A stretch of 24,107 nucleotides of DNA. Origin: Baffinella frigidus (lineage: Eukaryota; Cryptophyceae; Cryptomonadales; Baffinellaceae). Positions 21,201 through 24,107 of this stretch are shown in pieces. Under the pieces are notes generated by a model, which saw only the letters and a program-made list of their open reading frames with translations, did not search any database and was not told the DNA's origin. The position numbers were made by a program, and so were the translations under genes. The stretch spans positions 49,845 to 73,951 of the forward strand of contig MU647236.1 of the NCBI GenBank assembly GCA_026770585.1. Direction: 5' to 3'. Each line of letters begins with the position of its first letter. Position 1 is the first letter of the stretch.

Positions 21201-24100
21201 TCCTAGTCAGCACTATAACACTATTAGTCAGCACTACAATACTATTAGTCAGCACTTTAATACTATGAGTCAGCACTCCAACACTATTAAACCGCAAACC
21301 CGCAACCAGGTACTCGTTTGTCATCTCGCGCGACGAGACCAAACTCGTGAAGCTGTACCTCAACGGGTACCTCTGCGCGGAGGGCTCTCCGCCGTACGTG
21401 GATGCGTTCCTTCCGGATATCACGGATCTTCGCTTCTTCCGGTCCAAGGGCTCGGTGAGACCCGGAACCCGAAACCATGTACCCGAAACCATCTACCCGA
21501 AACTATCTACCTGAAACCATCTACCCGAAACCATCTACCCGAAACCATCTACCCGAAAACACTATACCCGAAACCACATACCCGAAACCCGAAACACGAA
21601 ACACGAGACCTGAAACACGATACCCGAAACACGGGACACGATACCACACACCCGCAACACGATACCCGAAACACGAAACACGATACCCGAAATTCGATGC
21701 CCCTAAACCCGAAACCCGAACCTGCAGGTGGGCGCGGACTCCGGGGGGAGGGTACGGCACATCCAGATCTGGAACCAGGCTCTCTCCGACTCAGCGGTTG
21801 CTGCGGCATGCCAGTGCACCCTCTCCCCCGCGGCCAAGGCCTGCGAGAACGTCATCATGTACAACCCGCCGTACGCCAGACACTCCGCCCTGCGGAACAA
21901 GTACAACAACGCCCTCGGAGGTACCGCAACCCTAAACCCTAAACCCTTAACCCTACACCCTACACCTAAACCTCGCCCTACCCTTAACCCTAAACCCTGA
22001 ACCCTAACCCCCAAAAACTAAATCCCAAAAACTCAACTCTTACAGACAAAAAATAAAACTTAGAATTCCACCCCCAAACCCCAAACCCCAAACCTCAAAC
22101 CACCAACCAGGCACGTGCAACGCCGCGCGGCTGCACTCGCCGAGCGCGTGGTGCGACTCGGGGACCAACGGCTGGATGCAGGTTGCGAACCTCTCCCGAA
22201 TCCCTAGACGCTAAACCCTACACCCTCAACCCTCAACCCTAAACGCTAGACACCTCAACCCTAAACGCTAGACACTAAATGCTAGGCACGAAACGCTAGG
22301 CACGAAACGCTAGGCACGAAACGCTAGGCACGAAACCCTAGGAACTAAACCCCACACCGCAACCATCGGCAGATCGACACCGGGAGGAAGCAGACGATCG
22401 AAGGGGTGGTGACGCAGGGCCGCCGCGATGCCAACGAATGGACCACCGGCTTCAAGGTCCCATCCCTACACTCTTACTATCCCTACTCTCGTATCAACCG
22501 CCGAAACCCTACACTCTATAAACCTCCTGAACCATGGACTCTTATCAACCGCTTGAACCGCACCCCATCCTCCATGAACCCTACACCTCAACCCAGCACT
22601 CAACAAACCCTGAACCCCAACCCAGCACTTGACGAACCCTAAACTCCAACCCACCACTCTCTAAAACCTACACCTTAAACCAAGACTCTATAAACCCTCA
22701 ACCCTAAACCCCAAACTCTAAACCCTAAACCCTAAACTCTAAACCCTGAACCCCGGTCAGGTTATGGTGTCCTCAGACGGCAATCTACAAACCTCACACC
22801 TCAACCCAACACTCTATAAACCCTAACACCCACAACCCGGGTTCCGCAGGTTATGTTGTCCTCAGACGGCAACACGTGGACCGACGTGCAGGTCCGCCTC
22901 GCTCCTCCCAAACCCTAAACCCTAAACCCTAAACCCTAAACCCTAAACCCTAAACCCTAAACCCTAAACCCTAAACCCTCAACCCTAAACCCTCAACCCC
23001 AAACCCCAAACCCCAAACCCCAAACCCCAAACCCCAAACCACACACCCGAAATCCCAACCCCCAAACTCTAAACCGCAACCCCTTCGCAGTGCGGGTCGG
23101 TGTTCCCCGGCAACAAGGACCGTGTGACGATCGTGCGGACCAAGTTCGACACGCCCCTCACCGCGCGCTACATCCGGATCTTCCCGACGCAGTGGTACGG
23201 CAGCGCGGCCTCGATGCGCGCGGGGGTGCTCGTGTGCCAGCAGGACTGCATCGCTGGGATGCTCGAGTACAAGCTCCAGGTGCGCTACACCCGAGCCCTC
23301 CAGTCGTAGCTTCTGTGACAACCCAGGTGTCCCTACACCATACACCCTGGACCCGAACCCTACACTCGCTACACCCTGACTCGCTCAACCCTAAACACTA
23401 AACGCTGAACCCTAAACAGGATTCGCTGGCGACGGGCGACCAGCCCCTGCCGCCTCTGCCGCCGCCTGCGCCGGTCGTCGCGTCGCTCGCCGGCGGGGTG
23501 TGCAAAGACTACGCGGTGCACGCGCGCGCGGCCGTGACCTTCGCCGGCCCGCAATCCACGATCAACGGTCGGCCCTCAACCCTCACTCCCAAACATTTTG
23601 AGGAGCCTGTGTTTTGCCTGGTACATGCGTTATCCCTGAGCTAGACCCTGAACCCTGAACCCTGAACACTAAGCACTACACCAGGGGGGGATCTTGCCGT
23701 CTCGCCTGGCACCTCCATCACTGGGAACTACAAATTGAATGGGGGGAAAGTGGTAAACCCTCAACCCTAAATTCCAAACCGTCAACCAAAAACCCTAAAC
23801 CCTAAACCACACATCCTGAAACCTAAACCCTAAACCCTAAACCCTGAACCCCAAACCCTAACCCCAAACCCCTAATCCCTAATCCATAATCCGCAAACCC
23901 GAATCCCTAATCCCTAATCCCTCAACCAGATTTCGACACCCGATTCCCTGGTGTTCGCCGGTTCCGTGGTCAAGTCCCACGCAGAGTTCATGAGGAAGCG
24001 CTCCAACGGACACTCCATGGCGATCGAAATGGGGGGCAAGACGTTCACGCCGGGCACCTACCGTTCCGGGAGCGCGATTAACTTCGCGTATGGCACTGTG
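33..24100 (+). CDS. Giant LamG/discoidin-repeat adhesin with DUF3494 domain (51 exons, partial at both ends)
   Basis: Joined exons give 1,771 residues in one unbroken frame. The first base at 33 completes a codon begun upstream, and exon 51 ends in phase 0 at a GT donor at 24101. Exons were placed by homology between the repeated modules and by GT/GC-AG boundaries, and every exon length agrees with the frame of its neighbours. Phases of the 50 introns are 32 phase 0, 7 phase 1 and 11 phase 2. Domain order: LamG tail (1-~112), F5/8C (~120-234), then four LamG+F5/8C pairs (C237-585, C588-929, C932-1284, C1287-1628), a short Cys/Pro-rich linker, and DUF3494 (~1670-1771, continuing). No signal peptide or membrane anchor lies inside the window; a secreted or surface location is inferred from the families. 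Exact edges of a few exons could shift by some bases. Confidence 0.85.
90..289 (+). repeat. Intron 1: CCCTAAA/CCCCAAA heptamer array
   Basis: From about 101 the intron is runs of CCCTAAA mixed with CCCCAAA and CCCTCAA. The donor GTAAACCCC is itself heptamer-like, and the acceptor is CTCACCCAG. Confidence 0.85.
336..867 (+). repeat. Introns 2 and 3: degenerate CCCTAAA-type heptamers
   Basis: Around exon 3 (555-616), 336-554 and 617-867 are CCCTAAA, CCCCAAA and CCCCCAA units with scattered changes. No second exon copy is seen here. Confidence 0.75.
1014..1085 (+). repeat. Dispersed element E1, partial copy in intron 4
   Basis: AAGTTGACGGATGTGTGCCG followed by a GTCAACTCGC-like end. It matches 4186-4268 in the same orientation and 15150-15260 and 7850-7945 in the other. 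Confidence 0.6.
1119..1207 (+). pseudogene. Decayed copy of exon 4
   Basis: It repeats exon 4 (868-952), ending CATTCGCATCTTCAACAAGA then CCCTTGACGAGG. There are two extra bases after TTCGCT, so the frame is broken. A GT follows the last GAG as in the real exon. Confidence 0.8.
1360..1696 (+). pseudogene. Two truncated exon 5 copies, each followed by the 21-bp satellite
   Basis: Copies begin after CAG at 1360 and 1544 (GTCGCGAAGGCGTGC) and break off at about 1437 and 1618. Satellite follows in the orientation GTGCTGACTAATAG (1440-1530 and 1617-1696). The third copy, at 1712, is the complete exon. Confidence 0.85.
1852..2422 (+). repeat. Intron 5: tandemly duplicated ~110-bp unit with copies of the exon 5 donor
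   Basis: Segments about 1862-1968 and 2108-2216 are near-identical (CATTTGTGATGAATACGC vs CATTTGTAATGAATACGC). Both end in CTCAACTCGCAGAGCGGGTG, which is the 3' end of exon 5 plus its donor. After 2340 the intron becomes CCCTACA/CCCTCAA heptamers. Confidence 0.8.
2709..3473 (+). pseudogene. Intron 7: relics of exons 7 and 8
   Basis: 2811-2850 repeats the 3' half of exon 7 (ACAAGTTTGTCAAGTCGTTG). 3079-3130 and 3330-3400 are decayed copies of exon 8, each preceded by a shared tract (GCGACTAAACCRTCTCGGGG) and a CAG. The true exon 8 at 3474 follows a third version of that tract. The rest (2860-3030, 3140-3290) is not recognised. Confidence 0.78.
3558..3792 (+). repeat. Intron 8: CCCCAAA heptamers
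   Basis: A pure run of AAACCCC units occupies about 3705-3760, flanked by CCCTGAA and CCCTCAA units. Confidence 0.8.
3881..4280 (+). repeat. Intron 9 (GC-AG): heptamers, element E1 and a decayed exon 10 copy
   Basis: The donor is GCAG|GCACGC. 3908-3960 resembles the E1 left end (TCACTCTGTTTGGTCTCACC). 3965-4084 is CCCTAAA/CCCCAAA. 4085-4135 is a decayed exon 10 start (GCCCGATTGTCTGCGAG). 4137-4268 is E1 in + orientation, ending CTTGCGAATAGTCGGTCAAC. Confidence 0.72.
4281..8440 (+). CDS. Module B: LamG-like + F5/8 type C domain 2 (exons 10-18)
   Basis: Exons: 4281-4351, 5209-5300, 5767-5988, 6258-6400, 6525-6562, 6962-7192, 7309-7377, 7658-7756, 8335-8440. The module opens with IVCERPC and VLDYDFQLSL, then QWGFGDFYED, GQGLELQMERCINNTDSW, FRRIITSRGWADYGLYVN, WYKFYMTRDD, LKMYLHGAVCAVGSPPY and RIKVWPRTLTEDEI. 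This is a complete jelly roll with two internal Cys pairs. The discoidin half starts near INSKQAWCP (residue ~477) and continues FMQVDLGFMQNVSGIVTQGR, YTVKASEDGITW, LAKFLRIHPQTW and MGVLLCEG. Such domains bind carbohydrate, lipid or extracellular matrix; no ligand can be read from sequence. Exon 12 (222 nt) and exon 15 (231 nt) are the longest in the gene, and exon 14 (38 nt) is the shortest. Confidence 0.87.
4371..4532 (-). repeat. 21-bp satellite then partial exon 10 copy
   Basis: About five satellite units (AGTCAGCACTA + TAATACTATT) to 4482. They are followed at about 4495-4532 by a copy of the exon 10 end (CTCGATTACGACTTCC...CTCTCGCTG) with its own GT donor. The real exon 10 ends at 4351, just before the satellite. 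Confidence 0.82.
4711..4777 (+). pseudogene. Decayed exon 11 copy
   Basis: GGTGTCCCGCACG, a C run, then GCGCAGTGGGGTTTCGGGG as in exon 11 (5209-5300). It stops at GAGG, where the satellite begins. Confidence 0.85.
4778..4983 (-). repeat. Longest 21-bp satellite block (ten units)
   Basis: Nine full units and a partial tenth of AGTCAGCACTAC + AACACTATT or ACCACTATT, with only an A/C difference between units. There are no spacers. The uniformity points to recent expansion. Confidence 0.95.
5401..5763 (+). repeat. Satellite blocks and truncated exon 12 copies in intron 11
   Basis: Satellite in GTGCTGACTAATAG orientation at 5401-5484, 5549-5652 and 5683-5763. A truncated exon 12 start lies at 5485-5548 (GGAAGGGCAGGGCCTGGAG) and a 20-nt remnant at 5665-5684. 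The intact exon 12 starts at 5767, right after the last block. Confidence 0.87.
5989..6257 (+). repeat. Intron 12: CCCGAAA and CCCCAAA heptamers
   Basis: 6002-6115 is mostly CCCGAAA/CCCTAAA, and 6160-6240 is CCCCAAA/CTCCAAA. The acceptor TTTGCGCAG lies outside the repeat. Confidence 0.75.
6563..6961 (+). other. Intron 14: degenerate heptamers, otherwise unrecognised
   Basis: CCCGAAA-like units at about 6570-6720 and 6880-6955. 6722-6840 is A-rich and lacks any exon similarity I can see. Confidence 0.6.
7379..7657 (+). repeat. Intron 16: ~22-bp C-rich tandem repeat
   Basis: Eight or more units of the type GACACYCYGAGCCCCTTCTA, clearest at 7379-7560 and continuing more loosely to 7650. This repeat is found only in this intron. 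Confidence 0.8.
7797..7945 (-). repeat. Element E1 copy with 46-bp palindrome
   Basis: 7803-7848 is a palindrome: GCGAATAGTCTGCCAG, core TCAACCGGTTGC, then CTGGCAGACTATTCGC, with a single mismatched pair. 7849-7945 continues as E1 in reverse orientation (GGGTGTGCGGTAC, CCCAAACAGACTGAGACAG). It reads as two E1 ends head to head. Confidence 0.75.
8025..8050 (+). pseudogene. Truncated exon 18 start
   Basis: GGCAGATGCGGCACGAGTTC as at 8331-8350, then diverges into TTTGACTAG. Intron 17 (7757-8334) otherwise holds E1 and a short GCTGACACGC repeat near 8150-8210. Confidence 0.8.
8520..8706 (+). pseudogene. Two copies of the exon 18 3' end
   Basis: 8528-8550 and about 8657-8705 repeat GGCGTCCTCCTCTGTGAAG plus the GTACSC donor of exon 18 (end 8440). 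The second copy reaches back to ACGTGGTACGGCGCC. Confidence 0.87.
8735..8833 (+). repeat. Pure CCCTACA heptamer array
   Basis: About 14 uninterrupted copies of ACCCTAC in intron 18. Confidence 0.95.
8951..13739 (+). CDS. Module C: LamG-like + F5/8 type C domain 3 (exons 19-28)
   Basis: Exons: 8951-9062, 9439-9553, 10312-10454, 10797-10935, 11289-11441, 11777-11854, 11979-12041, 12532-12606, 12792-12839, 13622-13739. Starts PCVEGQLSYTFES, then AWGDGAFDTNGYSF, GFELDSRRCTNQ, YTMMMEMQLS, NWLQLSPTGANMVCEGTRL, LYKVGITRT, ITLYLNGAECAAGNPPF and IRSLKLWDRALTREEI. The region around residues 740-750 is less like the other modules. In place of the usual II-x-S-x-GW it has ILFTMDGWDEGGLG, entered through a GC donor at 9554, so that junction is the least certain in the chain. 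Discoidin part: RLNSLQGW, EWMQIDTGEVQSVVGVVTQ, GRRDAEMW, YSVHSSIDGQEW, CGRSFKANADKNSR, ARYIRILPEAW, LRAGVLVCERDC. Confidence 0.83.
9072..9290 (+). repeat. CCCTCAA heptamer array
   Basis: About 30 copies of CCCTCAA with a few single-base changes in intron 19, turning to CCCTAAA up to the acceptor at 9438. Confidence 0.95.
9554..10311 (+). pseudogene. Intron 20 (GC-AG): two copies of the exon 20 end plus G-rich repeats
   Basis: 9718-9771 and 10060-10113 repeat exon 20 (GTGGAGCGCGAGCAG|GCGAGT), GC donor included. Each preceding spacer carries GGGTTTGGGG tracts. 9570-9592 and 9786-9802 are GA microsatellites. 9600-9660 and 9817-9882 are a duplicated G-rich tract. 10136-10300 is CCCTGAA then CCCCAAA. 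Confidence 0.82.
10676..10700 (+). pseudogene. Truncated exon 22 start
   Basis: CAGGGATGCCGGAGACATTA parallels the true CAGGGAGGAGGGAGACATCA at 10794. It breaks off into CCCGAAA heptamers. Confidence 0.75.
11026..11148 (+). repeat. CCCCTCAA 8-mer array in intron 22
   Basis: About 14 units of AACCCCTC, an octamer rather than heptamer period. Confidence 0.92.
11155..11272 (+). pseudogene. Decayed exon 23 copy
   Basis: GTGATCCGTTCGCTGAAGCT through ACGCG matches exon 23 (11289-11441), then has substitutions and gaps and ends at CACCCCC before a GTAAAC donor. It has its own CAG acceptor at 11152-11154. Confidence 0.88.
11597..11743. mobile_element. MITE-like foldback element in intron 23
   Basis: Perfect 15-bp terminal inverted repeats: AAGCTAACGCCAGCG (11597-11611) and CGCTGGCGTTAGCTT (11729-11743). 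Inside is a long hairpin: arm 11622-11657 (GCCTACGGTAGGA...) pairs with 11671-11706 (...TCCTACCGTAGGC) around AAAAAGGTC. It is 147 bp with no coding capacity. No clear target duplication was seen. Confidence 0.82.
11855..11978 (+). repeat. Intron 24: CCCCAAA/CCCCACA array
   Basis: 11903-11975 is ACCCCAC units passing into ACCCCAA units right up to the CTCAG acceptor. Confidence 0.85.
12042..12531 (+). repeat. Intron 25: duplicated tracts and heptamers
   Basis: CAGGTGCTGCCCTGCACCCT occurs at 12040 and 12189, so the exon 25 donor region is copied. The tract at about 12130-12191 recurs at about 12335-12391 (RTCATTTGTCAA..., GGGGCTGCAG). The rest is CCCTGAA/CCCTAAA. Confidence 0.75.
12866..13011 (-). 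repeat. 21-bp satellite and exon 27 tail copy
   Basis: About six satellite units, then AACGTCGAAAAGAACTCCAA (12991-13010), a variant of the end of exon 27 (12819-12839). Confidence 0.82.
13030..13135 (+). repeat. GTTTTCATCGTGCGGT short tandem repeat
   Basis: Three to four loose copies of TCAAGTGTTTTCATCGTGCG in intron 27. This family is not seen elsewhere. Confidence 0.7.
13250..13600 (+). pseudogene. Two truncated exon 28 copies, each followed by satellite
   Basis: Copies at 13250-13331 and 13453-13524 (GAAGGTTGTGTTCCGGGTAC) both stop at ATCGGGCTGC. There TACAACACTATTAGTCAGCA satellite takes over (13331-13420 and 13525-13600). The third copy (13622-13739) reads on to LRAGVLVCERDC and is the working exon. 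Confidence 0.9.
13916..20170 (+). CDS. Module D: LamG-like + F5/8 type C domain 4 (exons 29-40)
   Basis: Exons: 13916-13968, 14211-14303, 14607-14734, 15887-15968, 16118-16243, 16815-16892, 17269-17322, 17661-17783, 17987-18089, 18249-18324, 18660-18761, 20122-20170. LamG: GQLHYEFTKG, APWGDGTFSTTLGWKFAGGE, EEGCMNNH, YSIFIDMQLSSVGGGWQRII, GDTGLYVNENLMIYPP, LYKIGMTRSLDGEVTLYMNG, FFHDTGSEHASGYVAQIHVW, LSEAEVANMAGC. Discoidin: GRGRLNSAQAW, YAQIDIGEVGSISGVVLQGR, NWVKSFTVLVSS, VMCGMRFEGSTDQNTKTK, GRYVRVIPTAWQGW, PAMRLGILVCEKPCEE. Exon 36 ends in a GC donor (17784). In exon 38 the S-x-DG turn is replaced by SSNMQSW. Exon 39 joins exon 40 through codon TG|G to give WQGWPAMRLG, which fixes the donor at 18762. 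Confidence 0.85.
14051..14100 (+). pseudogene. Truncated exon 30 copy
   Basis: AGGGTCCCGGGACGCGCCGT through TTCTCGACA matches 14209-14255 with a short internal deletion. It is followed by CCCACCC and AACACTC/AACACGA repeats. Confidence 0.85.
14466..14562 (+). repeat. AACAATC heptamer array
   Basis: About 13 near-perfect copies in intron 30. The heptamer period is kept but the C-run is lost. Confidence 0.95.
14735..15886 (+). pseudogene. Intron 31: two partial exon 31 copies and two partial exon 32 copies
   Basis: Exon 31 is copied at about 14935-15019 and 15262-15318. Each of the first two copies is followed by a related tract (CACCTTAYRGATAGAT, TTTCGTACTTTGGGGGG/TTCGTACTTTGGGGGG). Exon 32 is copied at 15499-15544 and 15679-15742 (CTGTACGTGAACGAGAACCT), the second preceded by ATGTCCCGGGATGAACAG, which is also present before the true exon at 15887. 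15150-15260 is E1 in reverse. Confidence 0.82.
16268..16442 (-). repeat. 21-bp satellite and exon 33 tail copy
   Basis: About five satellite units to about 16378, then a copy of the end of exon 33 (CCCGCTCTTCAACAAGGGCT to GACCAG) with its GT donor at 16443. Confidence 0.87.
16638..16708 (+). pseudogene. Relic joining exon 33 end directly to exon 34 start
   Basis: CTCACCCTCGACCAG (end of exon 33) runs without interruption into AAGAACGTGTGCTTCTTCCA (start of exon 34). In the working gene 571 bp of intron separate these parts. Confidence 0.65.
17036..17108 (+). pseudogene. Truncated exon 34 copy
   Basis: ACGATACCGGATCCGAGCAC and flanks match exon 34 (16815-16892) almost exactly. It ends at CACGTCTG and lacks the donor. 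It is preceded by a duplicated AT-rich tract (16967-17035, TAGTAATTTTC twice). Confidence 0.88.
17362..17520 (+). pseudogene. Two copies of the exon 35 3' end and donor
   Basis: 17361-17384 and 17466-17512 repeat CTCTCTCTCAAGGTAACCGC or the longer GTCGCCAACATGGCTGGCTG form, each with the GTAACCGC donor of exon 35. Confidence 0.87.
17815..17975 (+). repeat. Intron 36 (GC-AG): CCCTAAA array
   Basis: Near-pure CCCTAAA at 17875-17915, flanked by CCCCAAA, CCCTCAA and CCCTGAA. The donor is CGCAG|GCAACC. Confidence 0.9.
18467..18536 (+). pseudogene. Truncated exon 38 copy
   Basis: AAGTCGTTTGTGTCCTCGAA to CGGGACGCG|GTACAC parallels exon 38 (18249-18324), donor included. It lacks the acceptor and a few internal codons. 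Confidence 0.85.
18786..19628 (+). pseudogene. Four extra exon 39 copies interleaved with satellite
   Basis: Copies at about 18911-18997, 19150-19233, 19369-19407 and 19560-19628 (AACACCACGAAGACGAAGAT to GTGGCAGGGCTG), all keeping the GT donor. Satellite (AGTCAGCAC orientation) fills 18786-18910, 19023-19150 and 19433-19560. All lack the FEGSTDQ start of the full exon (18660). The remainder of intron 39 (19640-20121) is heptamers and a 23-nt exon 40 copy at 19903 (GCCCGCGATGCGCCT). Confidence 0.88.
20469..23279 (+). CDS. Module E: LamG-like + F5/8 type C domain 5 (exons 41-48)
   Basis: Exons: 20469-20591, 20954-21165, 21310-21454, 21728-21920, 22111-22181, 22373-22456, 22850-22891, 23091-23279. 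LamG: GMLDYKFETSLLSDTEGPSA, AWGEGTFDAVRGYTFAAGQ, GLVVDASTCVV, WTILIEASISNAAGGWRELL, GNYGIYVNDKFQLYPEG, GLMCLEKIKSNHWYSF, VISRDETKLVKLYLNGYLCA, VRHIQIWNQALSDSAVAAAC. Discoidin: ARLHSPSAWCD, GWMQIDTGRKQTIEGVVTQG, VMLSSDGNTWTDVQCGSVF, TARYIRIFPTQWYGSAASMR, AGVLVCQQDC. It then starts a sixth module (AGMLEYKLQ) that is never completed. Exons here are longer and introns simpler than in module D. Confidence 0.88.
20592..20953 (+). repeat. Intron 41: duplicated ~130-bp unit with exon 42 start
   Basis: 20610-20770 and 20828-20953 share CACCGGGCTWGTTTTCCTGC and an inverted pair AAGTTGCCGG...GCGGCAACTT. Both end in CGCGACGCAGGGGCT, the acceptor and start of exon 42. The first copy diverges after CGTCGACGTGC. 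Confidence 0.82.
21205..21287 (-). repeat. 21-bp satellite block in intron 42
   Basis: Four units of AGTCAGCACTAYAAYACTAT. No flanking exon copy was recognised here, unlike most other blocks. Confidence 0.88.
21468..21720 (+). repeat. Intron 43: CCGAAACCATCTAC 14-mer and CCGAAACACGATAC arrays
   Basis: Six or seven 14-bp units (two heptamers in register, CCGAAAC + CATCTAC) change to ACACGATACCCGAA units. Confidence 0.88.
22245..22340 (+). repeat. Intron 45: AACGCTAGGCACG 13-mer array
   Basis: Five to six units at 22262-22335, preceded by CCCTCAA heptamers. Confidence 0.85.
22761..22790 (+). pseudogene. Truncated exon 47 copy
   Basis: CAGGTTATGGTGTCCTCAGA plus CGGCAA matches the true exon at 22850 except one base, then stops. 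Intron 46 (22457-22849) is otherwise CCCTAAA-like units and CCCAGCACT repeats. Confidence 0.88.
22910..23042 (+). repeat. Perfect CCCTAAA array then CCCCAAA array
   Basis: Ten perfect CCCTAAA units (22910-22979), then about six CCCCAAA units, in intron 47. Confidence 0.95.
23420..24100 (+). CDS. Pro-rich linker and DUF3494 ice-binding-like domain (exons 49-51, partial)
   Basis: Exons: 23420-23567, 23685-23752, 23930-24100. Residues 1643-1660 include QPLPPLPPPAPVV, a rigid linker. After GGVCKDYAVHARAAVTFAG the sequence reads STINGGDLAVSPGTSITG, which is the signature of the DUF3494 family (beta-helical ice-binding proteins of polar algae, fungi and bacteria: GDLGVSPGT-type motif). It continues LVFAGSVVKSHAEFM (the capping helix region) and EMGGKTFTPGTYRSGSAINF, matching the family's GG-x-T-L-TPGVY motif. 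Roughly the first 100 residues of a domain that usually spans 200 or more are present; the rest lies beyond 24107. Ice binding is inferred from family; some DUF3494 proteins act in adhesion instead. Confidence 0.82.
23753..23929 (+). repeat. Intron 50: CCCTAAA heptamers
   Basis: The donor GTAAACCCTCAACCC is built from the heptamer. The intron continues as CCCTAAA, CCCTGAA and CCCTAAT to the CAACCAG acceptor. Confidence 0.85.
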
Positions 24101-24107
24101 GTAACAA

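Noticed and set aside
22910-22979. Chromosome end (telomere)
   Set aside because: The array is only about 70 bp and lies between two coding exons of one gene. Similar arrays are in most introns.

Overview
The window is nuclear DNA from a eukaryote, most likely a microalga or other protist with a GC-rich coding genome. It carries the middle of one very long, intron-dense gene on the + strand. I could chain 51 exons (5,314 nt, 22% of the window) into one continuous frame of 1,771 residues. The frame has no stop and is open at both window edges. It has 50 complete introns: 47 GT-AG and 3 GC-AG. Of the 51 exons, 43 start with G right after the AG. The GC-AG introns, the AG|G acceptors and the plant-type CCCTAAA heptamers fit a dinoflagellate best. 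A haptophyte or pelagophyte is not excluded, and nothing here fixes the species.

Layout: module A (exons 1-9, 33-3880; starts inside a LamG-like domain), module B (exons 10-18, 4281-8440), module C (exons 19-28, 8951-13739), module D (exons 29-40, 13916-20170), module E (exons 41-48, 20469-23279), then a Pro-rich linker and the start of a DUF3494 ice-binding-like domain (exons 49-51, 23420-24100). Each module of about 345-355 residues is a Cys-bounded, LamG/concanavalin-like jelly roll followed by an F5/8 type C (discoidin) domain. The product reads as a secreted or surface adhesin: a string of sugar/matrix-binding modules ending in an ice-binding-type domain. That role is inferred from domain families only.

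The introns are the most unusual part. Most are filled with telomere-like heptamers (CCCTAAA and variants CCCCAAA, CCCTACA, CCCTCAA, CCCTGAA, CCCGAAA), almost always with the C-rich strand in the sense direction. A second repeat, a 21-bp satellite, occurs in about ten introns in either orientation. About half of the exons have one to four truncated or decayed copies of themselves in the adjoining intron, and the satellite blocks usually lie between such copies. Intron positions mostly differ between homologous modules. Together this looks like recent, ongoing intron gain and expansion by exon-segment duplication plus repeat insertion. A 147-bp foldback MITE-like element and a dispersed element with a 46-bp palindromic copy also sit in introns. 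I see no rRNA, tRNA, CRISPR array, promoter or second gene. Open frames on the minus strand are products of the repeats.
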